A stretch of 64,000 bases of DNA, from assembly GCA_018242485.1 (NCBI GenBank), contig JAFEBV010000014.1, positions 62,001 through 126,000 of the forward strand. The letters run 5' to 3'. This document shows, piece by piece, positions 23,473-31,449 of this stretch. The notes beneath the pieces are model-generated. The model saw nothing but the letters and a program-made list of their open reading frames with translations. It was not told the DNA's origin and ran no database searches. The position numbers were made by a program, and so were the translations under genes. Source of the stretch: Pseudomonadota bacterium (lineage in GTDB: Bacteria; Pseudomonadota; Gammaproteobacteria; Xanthomonadales; Xanthomonadaceae). Every line of letters begins with the position of its first letter. The stretch's first letter is position 1.

Positions 23473-23643
23473 GTGCGAGGCCCCCGCGGCCGCTATGTTC
23501 CAGACGACAGTTTCGCCTGTGGCGCCGTCGCTGACAACGGATTTTTGCGATCCATGTCACGTTTTCGTCGCTTGCGGCGCAGCCGCATCGGCGCTCGGCC
23601 GCCATCCGTTCGCGCTGGTGGGACGAAAATGCGGCACGACATG

Positions 23644-23679
23644 CATCGAACAGGCCGGGGCGACCCGGCCTGTTCGATG
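23644..23679 (-). terminator. 16-bp perfect stem-loop after the aminotransferase gene
   Basis: CATCGAACAGGCCGGG and its exact complement are separated by 4 bases. It begins 23 bases past the aminotransferase stop on that gene's strand. No T-run follows directly on the minus strand. On the plus strand TCTTTTTCT follows after about 10 bases. It is probably a terminator or 3' stabiliser. Confidence 0.55.
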
Positions 23680-23702
23680 TGCTTGGATATCTTTTTCTGT
23701 GT

Positions 23703-25220
23703 TTACGCCGCCTGCGCCTGCGCCTTGCGTGGGCCTTCGAGCAAAGCGCGGCGGATGTGCGCGATCACCAGTTCGGCTTCCGCGTCGGTGATCGCGAAGT
23801 GCGGGGTGAAGCGCAGCGAGTTGACGCCGCCGTGGATCACGCCGATGCCGTGCTCGCGCATGTATTCCTCGGTGGAGCCGGCGCCGTAGCACTTGAACGC
23901 ATCGGCCAGTTCGCAGGAGAACAGCAGGCCGGTGCCCTGCACCTTGGTGATCAGGCCACCGAGTTCGTCCTTGAGTTTTTCCAGACGGGCGATGAAGGCC
24001 TTGCCCTGTCGGCGCACGTTGGCGCGCAGTTCGGGGGTGAGCATGCCCAGCACCGCGCAGGCCACGTCCATCGCGCGCGGGTTGCTGGTCATGGTGTTGC
24101 CATACACGCCCTTGCGGTACAGGCCGGCGGCGCGCTCGCTCACCGCCAGCACCGACAGCGGGTACTGGCCGGCGTTGAGCGCCTTGGAATACGTCTCCAT
24201 GTCCGGCGGATCGATGCCCTCGAAGCCGGGGTAATCCACGATCGACAGCACGCCGTGCGCGCGCAGGCCGGCCTGGATCGAGTCCACCAGCAGCAGGCTG
24301 CCGTGCGCGCGGGTCAGTTCGCGGGCGGCGTCGTAGAACGCGCGCGGCACCGCGCGGCCCGGGTCGCCTTCGCCCATCACCGGTTCGAGGAACATCGCCT
24401 CGATGAACCAGCCGTGCTTGTCGGCATCGGCGAACACCGCGCGCAACTGCTCGACGTGGTACGGATCGACGGTGAGCAGGCTGCCCTCGTGGCGATAACT
24501 GGCCAGATGGGTCTGGTAGGTCTTGCGCGAGGAATCCGAATAGATCGCCGGCAGTTCGGTGCGGCCGTGGAAGGCGCCCTTCACCGCGAGGCGCTTGATC
24601 GTGCCGCCGGCGTGGCGCGCGCCCGGATCGGTCAGCAGTTTGCTGTTGACGTCGGCGATGCGCCCGGCCAGCGACACCGATTCCGAACCCGAGTTCAGGC
24701 ACAGGAAACGCGCGTAGGGGCTGCCGTTGCCGGTGTGGCCGATCTCCGCCTGCAAGGCCTGCACGAGGCGCAACTGGCTCAGGCTCGGGGTCATGATGTT
24801 GGCCATCGCCTGCGGTTTGCTCATCGCCGCGAGCACCGGCTGCGGCGCGTGGCCGAAGGGCAGCATGCCGTAGCCGCCCGAATCGTGGATCACCGCGCCC
24901 TTGAGGGTGACCACCCACGGGCCGCGGCCGGTCAGCGCGACATAAGGGTTCACCGCATCGTCGGGATAGAAATTGACGAAGCCGGCCTGCGCGGCCTCGA
25001 TCTGCGCATGTTCGTCCAGCGCCAGCAGCGCATTCCATTGCGGATCGGCGCGGAGGGCGGCGAACTGCTCGGCGGCGGCAGCGATGGCCTCGCGCAGCTC
25101 GGCGTGATCGGCGGCGAAGCGCTCGATGGTGGCGTCGTCCAGCCCCACGGTGCGGGCCTTGCCACCGTGCTGGCGCAGGACATCGAGTTGTTGCAACAGA
25201 GCGGAACGGGTGGTCGTCAT
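23703..25220 (-). CDS. Class III aminotransferase family protein
   Basis: This PLP-dependent transaminase of fold type I has 505 residues from the ATG at 25220. Features are the cofactor-phosphate segment LNSGSESVSLAGR near residue 175, KGAFHGRTELPAI near 215, the aspartate that holds the pyridine nitrogen in LLLVDSIQAGLRAHG near 313, and the PLP lysine in METYSKALNAGQYP near 347. The usual D-E-x-Q is D-S-I-Q here. A helical N-terminal extension of about 80 residues precedes the fold. The family uses omega-amino donors such as lysine, ornithine or GABA, but the substrate cannot be read from sequence. It is transcribed alone and diverges from the ABC transporter operon. Confidence 0.85.
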   Translation of the reverse strand: MTTTRSALLQQLDVLRQHGGKARTVGLDDATIERFAADHAELREAIAAAAEQFAALRADPQWNALLALDEHAQIEAAQAGFVNFYPDDAVNPYVALTGRGPWVVTLKGAVIHDSGGYGMLPFGHAPQPVLAAMSKPQAMANIMTPSLSQLRLVQALQAEIGHTGNGSPYARFLCLNSGSESVSLAGRIADVNSKLLTDPGARHAGGTIKRLAVKGAFHGRTELPAIYSDSSRKTYQTHLASYRHEGSLLTVDPYHVEQLRAVFADADKHGWFIEAMFLEPVMGEGDPGRAVPRAFYDAARELTRAHGSLLLVDSIQAGLRAHGVLSIVDYPGFEGIDPPDMETYSKALNAGQYPLSVLAVSERAAGLYRKGVYGNTMTSNPRAMDVACAVLGMLTPELRANVRRQGKAFIARLEKLKDELGGLITKVQGTGLLFSCELADAFKCYGAGSTEEYMREHGIGVIHGGVNSLRFTPHFAITDAEAELVIAHIRRALLEGPRKAQAQAA

Positions 25221-25368
25221 GGGTGTCTCCCTATGGCGTGGGTGCCGGCATGCCGGCGCGCGAAACGTGCGCGCCTGAAGGCCCGCACGGCAGATATGGA
25301 AAGCGGTGGCCTCAGACTGGGCCGAACGGCGTCGTTCCCGCAATAAAAAGAACGACTTGCACCCGGAG

Positions 25369-25397
25369 ATTTTAGCATGCGATGTTCCCCGAAATAA
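25369..25397 (-). promoter_or_regulatory. Candidate sigma-70 promoter of the aminotransferase gene
   Basis: On the minus strand TAAAAT (25374-25369) is preceded directly by TGC, an extended -10, and lies 17 bases after a weak -35 TTATTT (25397-25392). The start codon is about 150 bases downstream. Confidence 0.4.
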
Positions 25398-25489
25398 CCC
25401 CCGTGGCGGAGGTCGGAGGGTGCAGGACAAAGGCAACGCTGACGGATTCGCTTCCCATAAGACATCCTCTGCGCTTGCGTCGTCCGCAA

Positions 25490-25503
25490 CTGACACCTGT
25501 CAG
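25490..25503. promoter_or_regulatory. Palindromic candidate operator of the ABC/two-component operon
   Basis: CTGACA-CC-TGTCAG is a perfect 6-bp inverted repeat, 77 bases before the first ATG of the operon. A further CTGAC lies at 25513-25517. It could bind the operon's own NarL-type response regulator. No binding rule confirms this. Confidence 0.35.
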
Positions 25504-25579
25504 AACCACATCCTGACGACGTGCACTGCAAGGTGCCGGCGACGATGGCGACACTGATCCCACCTTCGGGAGACAGTGC

Positions 25580-26527
25580 ATGCACGCCATCGCAAGAATC
25601 CGATCCACCGAACCTTCCGCCGAATCATCCCAAACCGTGACGGTTGCCGGATTGGATGGCGTCACCAAACGCTACGGCAATCTGACCGCACTCGATCGCA
25701 TCGATCTGCCGGTGCGCGCGGGTGAGGTGCTCGCCGTGCTCGGCCCCAACGGTGCCGGCAAGACCACCGCGATCAGCCTGTTGCTCGGGTTGCAATTGGC
25801 CGATGAGGGCAAGGTGGAATTGTTTGGCTTGCCGCCCCATACGATGGCGGCGCGCCGGCGGGTCGGTGCGATGCTGCAGTCGGCGGCGGTACCCGAGACG
25901 CTTGCGGTGCGTGAGTTGATCGAGCTGTTCGCCAGCTATTACCCGAATCCGCGCACGCTGGCGCAGTGCGCCGCACTGGCGGGCGTGGAGGGTCTGCTGG
26001 ATCGCCGCTACGGCAAGCTCTCCGGCGGCCAGCAGCGGCGCGTGCAGTTCGCGCTGGCACTGGCCGGTAATCCGGAGATCCTGTTCCTCGACGAGCCGAC
26101 CACCGGGTTGGACATCGAAGCGCGCGAGGTGATGTGGAAGACCATCCGCACGCTGGTCGCCGAAGGTTGCGCCATCGTGCTGACCACGCATTATCTGGAA
26201 GAGGCCGAGGCGCTGGCCGACCGCGTGTGCGTGATGGCCAAGGGCAAGGTCGTCGCCGAAGGCAGCGTCGCGGCGATCCGCGCGCGCGTCGCGCAACGGC
26301 GCATCCGCTGCATCAGCGCGGTACCGATCGAAACCATCCTGTGCTGGCCGCATGTGCGCTCGGTGGTGCGCGATGGCGAGCATCTGGAGATCGTCACCGA
26401 TGCCGCCGAGGACATCGTGCGCAAGTTGCTGGACAAGGACACCGCGCTGTCGGATCTGGAAATCCGCCGCGCCGGCCTTGCCGAAGCCTTCGTCGAAATC
26501 ACCAAGGTCGCAGCCGTTGCGGCTTAG
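25580..26527 (+). CDS. ABC transporter ATP-binding protein
   Basis: The 315-residue ATPase powers the permease encoded next. Walker A is GPNGAGKTTAIS near residue 59, the Q-loop is MLQSAAVPETL, the signature is LSGGQQRRVQFALA near 148, and Walker B with the D-loop is EILFLDEPTTGLD near 170. The H-loop is in LTTHYLEEAEALADR. The remaining 90 residues form the C-terminal extension common in multidrug and antibiotic-type (DrrA/CcmA-like) exporters. The first gene of a five-gene cluster that ends with a DesK/DesR-type pair. GGGAG lies just before the ATG. Confidence 0.93.
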   Translation: MHAIARIRSTEPSAESSQTVTVAGLDGVTKRYGNLTALDRIDLPVRAGEVLAVLGPNGAGKTTAISLLLGLQLADEGKVELFGLPPHTMAARRRVGAMLQSAAVPETLAVRELIELFASYYPNPRTLAQCAALAGVEGLLDRRYGKLSGGQQRRVQFALALAGNPEILFLDEPTTGLDIEAREVMWKTIRTLVAEGCAIVLTTHYLEEAEALADRVCVMAKGKVVAEGSVAAIRARVAQRRIRCISAVPIETILCWPHVRSVVRDGEHLEIVTDAAEDIVRKLLDKDTALSDLEIRRAGLAEAFVEITKVAAVAA

Positions 26528-26644
26528 GCGATGCCTTGTATGGCATCGCCTGCAACGGCGAGGGTGAGGCATGGATGCCGATCGGAAAGCTCGCCATGGA
26601 TGGCTTTTCGCGAACGCTCACACATCAACTGGATGAAAGACGAA

Positions 26645-27427
26645 ATGAACGCCATCGCCCAACCCGTCACTCCTGTTCGTACGGCATCTCCCAACCTGCT
26701 TCGATCCTACGTTCTGGAAGCGCGCTCCGAGTTCCTGCGCGTGCTGCGCACACCCAGCTCCGCCGTGCCGACCCTGCTGTTCCCGCCGCTGTTCTACTTG
26801 CTGTTCGGCGTGCTGCTCAACCGCGGCAGCGCTGCCGCCGCGCACTACCTGTTCGCCACCTACAGCGTGTTCGGCGTGATGGCGCCGAGCTTGTACGGCT
26901 TCGGCGTCGCAGTGGCGATCGAGCGCGAGCGCGGCTGGCTGGCGCTCAAGCGCGTCGCACCGATGCCGCCGGGCGGCTACCTGCTGGCCAAGCTGGCGAT
27001 GGCGATGCTGTTCGGTCTGATCGTGTTCGCTGTTCTCGCGGCGATGGCGGTCGGACTCGGCGGCGGGCGCCTGGGTCTCGGGCAGTGGCTGGAACTGGGC
27101 GCGATCACCCTGCTGGGCGTGTTGCCGTTCTGCGCGCTGGGGCTGATGATCGGTTCGAAGGCGAATGCCAACGCCGCGCCGGCTTTCGTCAATTTGATTT
27201 TCCTGCCGATGGCCTTCCTCTCGGGTTTGTGGATGCCGCTGTCGATGCTGCCGAAATTCGTTAGCCAGATCGCTCCCCTGTGGCCGGCGTACCACCTTTC
27301 ACAACTTGCGTTGATGGTGGTCGGGCAAGTGCCGGTGGCGGGTATCGTCGGGCATCTGCTGTGGCTGGCCGGCTTCTCGGCGATCTGCTTCGGCATCGCC
27401 AGGCGCTGGCTGGCGCGGGCGGGTTGA
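26645..27427 (+). CDS. ABC-2 type transporter permease
   Basis: The ATG at 26645 gives 260 residues; an ATG at 26633 would add four. Six hydrophobic segments are visible, starting with VPTLLFPPLFYLLFGVLL. The pattern AFVNLIFLPMAFLSGLWMPL and the late APLWPAYHLSQLAL are typical of ABC-2 permeases of the DrrB/YhfL type. It pairs with the preceding ATPase to form an exporter in the inner membrane. The substrate is unknown; drugs, lipids or antimicrobial peptides fit the association with a DesK-type kinase. Confidence 0.9.
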   Translation: MNAIAQPVTPVRTASPNLLRSYVLEARSEFLRVLRTPSSAVPTLLFPPLFYLLFGVLLNRGSAAAAHYLFATYSVFGVMAPSLYGFGVAVAIERERGWLALKRVAPMPPGGYLLAKLAMAMLFGLIVFAVLAAMAVGLGGGRLGLGQWLELGAITLLGVLPFCALGLMIGSKANANAAPAFVNLIFLPMAFLSGLWMPLSMLPKFVSQIAPLWPAYHLSQLALMVVGQVPVAGIVGHLLWLAGFSAICFGIARRWLARAG

Positions 27428-27467
27428 AACCCAAGGCCCTTCCATCGACCATTTCAGGGACAAGCAA

Positions 27468-27860
27468 ATGACTTCCGACGACATGCAGAAGAACACGACG
27501 ACGCCCTCGCCGCTGCGTATCGAGAACGTGCTGGTGGGATTGGTCATCATCGTGGTGGGCACGATCATGCTGGCTGGCAATCTCGGCTTCGACCTGCCAT
27601 GGCATCTGCCCGAAAACTGGTGGGCGATGTTCATCTATCTGGGTGCAGTGCCTTCGATGCTGAGGGCGATACGGCGATACAGGGAAGTCGGAACGATCGA
27701 TGCGCGGGTGGCGCGTTCCGCGCTGTCGGCACTGGCACCGGCGATGATCGCGACGATCTTCCTGCTGGGGTTATCCTTGGCGACGTGGTGGCCGTTGTTC
27801 GTGATCCTGGGTGGATTGTTCGCGATGGTTCCTAAGTCGCCGCTGCATGCACCGCAGTGA
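27468..27860 (+). CDS. Small membrane protein of the ABC/two-component operon
   Basis: This 130-residue protein has membrane segments at about 22-42 (VLVGLVIIVVGTIMLAGNLG), near 52-65 and in paired segments near 85-122. The first part resembles the LiaI/DUF5668-type membrane repeat often placed beside LiaRS- or DesKR-like systems; this likeness is weak. It stands 40 bases after the permease and 31 before the kinase gene, so it is probably an operon member, perhaps a sensor partner. Confidence 0.7.
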   Translation: MTSDDMQKNTTTPSPLRIENVLVGLVIIVVGTIMLAGNLGFDLPWHLPENWWAMFIYLGAVPSMLRAIRRYREVGTIDARVARSALSALAPAMIATIFLLGLSLATWWPLFVILGGLFAMVPKSPLHAPQ

Positions 27861-27891
27861 ATGGTGAGGACATGCTGGGCAAGGTCGAGGC

Positions 27892-29079
27892 ATGACGATG
27901 AAGGGATTGATCGGGAGTTTTTTCAGCATCCACCCCGATTCCATGATCGGGCGGCGCATGCGTGCGTCCAATGGCAGCCCGTGGATGCGCTTCATCCCGC
28001 TGTATGGGCTGATCTGGACGTTCTGGCTGTTCGCTTCGCCGTGGTTCGGTCAGGTGCCGATGCGGCAGTGGCTTTGGCAGACCATGGCCACGCTGCCGCT
28101 GTTCCTCGCGATGTACGCGGGTGCCAATTACCGGTCGCTGCGCTGGATCGTGGCGAACGCCATAGGCATCGCCTTGTTGGGCTACCTGTTGATGCCCTAC
28201 AACTGGGGCGCCTGCACCTATGTGATCTACGCCTGCGCCTTCCTCGCGTTCGCGCCCACGCCGTTGCGTGCGCTGGCGCTGATGATCCTGGTGCTGGTGC
28301 CGTATCTGCTGATCGGCTACTTCCAGCATCTGCCGTGGCCATTCCTGCTGAGCATGGCGGTGATGGCGCTGGCGATCGGCGGCAGCAACATCGCTTACCG
28401 ATCCAGTCAGGTCAAGGACGCGCAATTGCAGGTGTCACACGAGGAAATCCGTCGGCTGGCCGCCACCGCCGAGCGCGAACGCATCGGGCGCGACCTGCAC
28501 GATCTCCTCGGCCACACGCTGTCGCTGATCGCGCTCAAGTCCGAACTGGCCGGCAAGCTGCTGGCGCGCGATCCGGCGGCGGCGCGGCGCGAGATCGGCG
28601 AGGTCGAGCGCACCGCGCGCGAGGCACTGGCGCAGGTGCGCGGTGCGGTCACCGGCATGCGCGCGGCAGGTTTGGTAGGTGAGGCGGCGTCGGCGCGGAC
28701 GATGCTCGAATGCGCGGGTGTGCGTTTTGCCTTCGATGGTTTCGATCGTGCGCTGCCCTCTTCGCAGGAAAACTGCCTTGCGCTGGTGTTGCGCGAGGCG
28801 GCGACGAATATCCAGCGTCACGCCGGGGCGCGTTCGGCGCGTGCGGAACTGGTCGTCGCCGAGAATGCAGTGGAATTGCGCATCAGCGACGATGGCAACG
28901 GCGGCATCCGCGGTCATGGCAATGGCTTGAACGGTATGCGCGAGCGCGTCGAAGCACTGGGCGGCAGCCTGCGTATCTCCGGCGAACGCGGGCAGGGTGC
29001 CGTCATCGAAGCGCGCCTGCCGTTGCCGTCATCCAACGTGATCGGCATCGCCGACGCGTCACGCAAGGCCAGCGCATGA
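27892..29079 (+). CDS. Sensor histidine kinase, DesK/NarL-partner type
   Basis: The 395-residue kinase has five to six membrane segments (about residues 35-165) with very short loops, which suggests sensing within the membrane as in DesK. The dimerisation/phosphoacceptor helix is RERIGRDLHDLLGHTLSL near residue 203, with the histidine in DLHD as in HisKA_3 proteins. The ATPase domain carries the N-box LREAATNIQRHA and the G-box HGNGLNGMRERVEALGG. It should phosphorylate the regulator encoded next. The in-membrane sensor fits detection of membrane fluidity or envelope stress. Confidence 0.92.
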   Translation: MTMKGLIGSFFSIHPDSMIGRRMRASNGSPWMRFIPLYGLIWTFWLFASPWFGQVPMRQWLWQTMATLPLFLAMYAGANYRSLRWIVANAIGIALLGYLLMPYNWGACTYVIYACAFLAFAPTPLRALALMILVLVPYLLIGYFQHLPWPFLLSMAVMALAIGGSNIAYRSSQVKDAQLQVSHEEIRRLAATAERERIGRDLHDLLGHTLSLIALKSELAGKLLARDPAAARREIGEVERTAREALAQVRGAVTGMRAAGLVGEAASARTMLECAGVRFAFDGFDRALPSSQENCLALVLREAATNIQRHAGARSARAELVVAENAVELRISDDGNGGIRGHGNGLNGMRERVEALGGSLRISGERGQGAVIEARLPLPSSNVIGIADASRKASA

Positions 29080-29107
29080 ATAGCGCTCGCGGCGTTGGTT
29101 GGTTGGC

Positions 29108-29725
29108 ATGATTCGAGTCCTGCTCGCCGAGGATCAGGCGATGGTGCGTGGCGCGCTATCGGCGCTGCTCGCACTCGAATCCGATATCGAAGTGCTGGGC
29201 AGCGTGGCCGACGGTGAACTGGCGTGGCGCGAGATCACGCGCTTGCAAGACACCGACACGCCGGTGGATGTGCTGGTCTCCGACATCGAAATGCCCAACC
29301 TCACCGGGCTGGAACTGGCGCAACGCATCCGCGAGCGCGGGTTGCCGGTGAAGGTGGTGATCGTCACCACCTTCGCCCGCAGTGGTTATCTGCGCCGTGC
29401 GCTGGATGCCGGCGTACTCGGCTATCTGCTCAAGGACGCACCAGCCGAGAAACTCGCCGAAGCGCTACGGCAGGTGCATCGCGGCGGCCGATCCATCGCC
29501 CCGGAACTGGCGCTGGAAGCATGGACCGACGCCGACCCGCTCAACGAGCGCGAGCGTCAGGTACTGCGACTGGCCGGTGAGGGGTTGGGTGCCGGCGAAA
29601 TCGCCGAGAAACTGCACCTGTCGCACGGTACCGTGCGCAATTACCTGTCCGAGGCGATCGGCAAACTGGGTGTGAGCAATCGCATCGAAGCTCACCGGCT
29701 GGCGCGGCAGAAGGGGTGGTTGTAG
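29108..29725 (+). CDS. NarL/LuxR-family response regulator
   Basis: The ATG at 29108 gives 205 residues. The receiver has IRVLLAEDQAMVRGALS, the phosphoacceptor aspartate in VLVSDIEMPNLTGLE near residue 55 and the lysine in GYLLKDAPAEK. The C-terminal LuxR-type helix-turn-helix begins with DPLNERERQVLRLAGEGLG and includes LHLSHGTVRNYLSEAIGKLG. This layout matches DesR-type regulators. It is the last gene of the operon. It probably controls the ABC genes upstream. Confidence 0.93.
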   Translation: MIRVLLAEDQAMVRGALSALLALESDIEVLGSVADGELAWREITRLQDTDTPVDVLVSDIEMPNLTGLELAQRIRERGLPVKVVIVTTFARSGYLRRALDAGVLGYLLKDAPAEKLAEALRQVHRGGRSIAPELALEAWTDADPLNERERQVLRLAGEGLGAGEIAEKLHLSHGTVRNYLSEAIGKLGVSNRIEAHRLARQKGWL

Positions 29726-30207
29726 CTGCCAAGCTCTCGCCAGCAAGAGGGAATGCAACGCATCCATTGCAGATGCATGGAGCATCCCCCGAAGCCTTTC
29801 TAGACGTCGAACTGTCGTGGCGCATCGACGCGACCCTGGCCCAATTGCAGGGCTGGCCCACGCCGGACGAACAAGGCCACTTGTTTGATTGCCAGCACAT
29901 CTTTTCGCGCGCATGACGACGACGGCGATTTCGTCGCTCGCCCGCGGTGCGGCCGCAACGCAGCCTGCTCGGTGCTCTGCAGTGGGCAAAATGCGGATTC
30001 TAGTTGGCGACCACGGGAAGCCACCACGTCAAGCACGGCGAGTACCTCGGCCGCCACGTCTGGCTCGACGGTGTGCATGGCCCGCATCGAAGTCGCGCAG
30101 GACGATGTCAATAAGGGCGCCGTCAAGAGCGGCAAACGCTGCTTGCTTGACCGAAAGTGCATGGGCGCCGCTGAGATGCCAAGATTCGCAGTTGAACGGA
30201 GTCGAGA
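29726..30207. other. Intergenic region between the DesR-like gene and rnd
   Basis: This is the longest gap in the window (482 bases) and lies between convergent genes. Short frames exist on both strands, for example 29800-30162 on minus, but they have no family likeness or clear ribosome binding site. It could be decayed coding sequence. Nothing in it can be supported. Confidence 0.45.
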
Positions 30208-31332
30208 TCAGGGGTTGGAGCGAGGCTTGTTGCACGACACCAGCAGCGGCGTCAGGGCGGATCGCAAAACGTCGTGTCGCCAGCCGGTGATGGCGTCGTC
30301 GAACGGCTTGCCATCGAGCAGGGATTCGAGAACGCGGCGCGAGGCGAGGGCGCCCGGGTCGATGGCAAGGCGTGCAGCTTCGGCAGCGACGGCGTCCTGC
30401 ATGGCGCGCAGGCGTTGCTTGTCGGTGCCTGCGATGTTGCGTGCCAGTGGGATGTCGCGTTCGGCTTCAGTCAGCGGTGTTTCGAGCAGCGTCCACAGCT
30501 CGCCGCGCGATTTGCGCGGAGCCTTGGGGCTGGCGTCGAGCAGGGCGTGGAAGGCGTGGATGTTCGCTGGTGGTTTGCGTGCGAGCGTCATCGCCAGTTC
30601 GTTGTCGATGATCCAGCCCTTGGGTCGATCGGTCGCACGCGCCTGCATTTCGCGCCAGCGCAGCAGCCGGCACAATCGCGCCTGCGCGATGGCGTCGAGG
30701 CTCGTTGCACCTCTCAGAGCCAGGTGCGGATGGGCATCTGGAGTGGCATCGGACATGGTGGCGACGAGACGTGCACAGTCCTCGCCCACCCATGATTCGC
30801 GACCGAGTTCGCGCACGCGCTGTCGCAAGATGGCGTGTACGGCATGCAGATGCACCACGTCATCGGCCGCGTAGTCGAGTTGTTCGGGAGAGAGCGGTCG
30901 GCGCAGCCAGTCCGAGCGTGTCTGCGTTTTCGGCAGGTTGATGCCGAGCAGGGTATCCACCAGTTTCTGATAACCCATGCCGACGCCGAGACCGCTGAGG
31001 GTTGCGGCAATCTGGGTGTCGAACAGCGGCGCGGGCGCGAAACCACAGGCGTGCTGCAAGGCCTGCACATCCTCGCCGGCGCTGTGCATCAATTTGAGGA
31101 TGGATGGGTCGGCCAGCAACGGGCGCAGGGCGGCGCACATGCCATCGATGGTTGCGTCCACCAGCAGCGCCTGTTCGTTATCGGGAGTGGCGATCTGCAC
31201 CAGCGCCAGTTGCGGCCAGAAGGTGCGTTCGCGCATGAATTCGGTGTCGAGTGCGACGCTGTGCACGGAACCCCAGCCAGCGATGTGCATGGCAAGGTTT
31301 GCGGGGTCGTCGATCCACAGATGTCTGCTCAA
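30208..31332 (-). CDS. rnd: Ribonuclease D
   Basis: RNase D trims tRNA and stable RNA 3' ends. The TTG at 31332 gives 374 residues, matching E. coli (375); no ATG fits, and in-frame sequence further upstream overlaps the divergent gene. The DEDD exonuclease domain occupies the first 180 residues (HSVALDTEFMRERTFWPQLAL, then HSAGEDVQAL, then LSPEQLDYAADDVVHLH). The HRDC domain follows (LRWREMQARATDRPKGWIIDNELA, about residues 210-235). The start codon is inferred from length only. It diverges from the SUMF1-fold lipoprotein gene across about 117 bases. Confidence 0.9.
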   Translation of the reverse strand: MSRHLWIDDPANLAMHIAGWGSVHSVALDTEFMRERTFWPQLALVQIATPDNEQALLVDATIDGMCAALRPLLADPSILKLMHSAGEDVQALQHACGFAPAPLFDTQIAATLSGLGVGMGYQKLVDTLLGINLPKTQTRSDWLRRPLSPEQLDYAADDVVHLHAVHAILRQRVRELGRESWVGEDCARLVATMSDATPDAHPHLALRGATSLDAIAQARLCRLLRWREMQARATDRPKGWIIDNELAMTLARKPPANIHAFHALLDASPKAPRKSRGELWTLLETPLTEAERDIPLARNIAGTDKQRLRAMQDAVAAEAARLAIDPGALASRRVLESLLDGKPFDDAITGWRHDVLRSALTPLLVSCNKPRSNP

Positions 31333-31449
31333 TGTCGAAAATCCGATCGGGTTGCGGTGGGCGTGACGATAACCTACCTTGCGCCTGATTCGATGGATCG
31401 GTTGGCGTAGTAGCGGCCGTGTTCGGCGGCGACCGGCTCGGAAACGTCG

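Larger units (their letters stand above)
25221..25579. other. Divergent promoter region, aminotransferase and ABC operon
   Basis: These 359 bases hold a candidate extended -10 promoter for the aminotransferase (25369-25397) and a palindrome at 25490-25503 before the ABC operon. No credible gene was seen; the reading frames that cross it lack family features. Confidence 0.5.

Noticed and set aside
29800..30162. Possible small gene on the minus strand in the gap after the DesR-like gene
   Set aside because: No homology, no ribosome site, and competing frames on both strands look the same.
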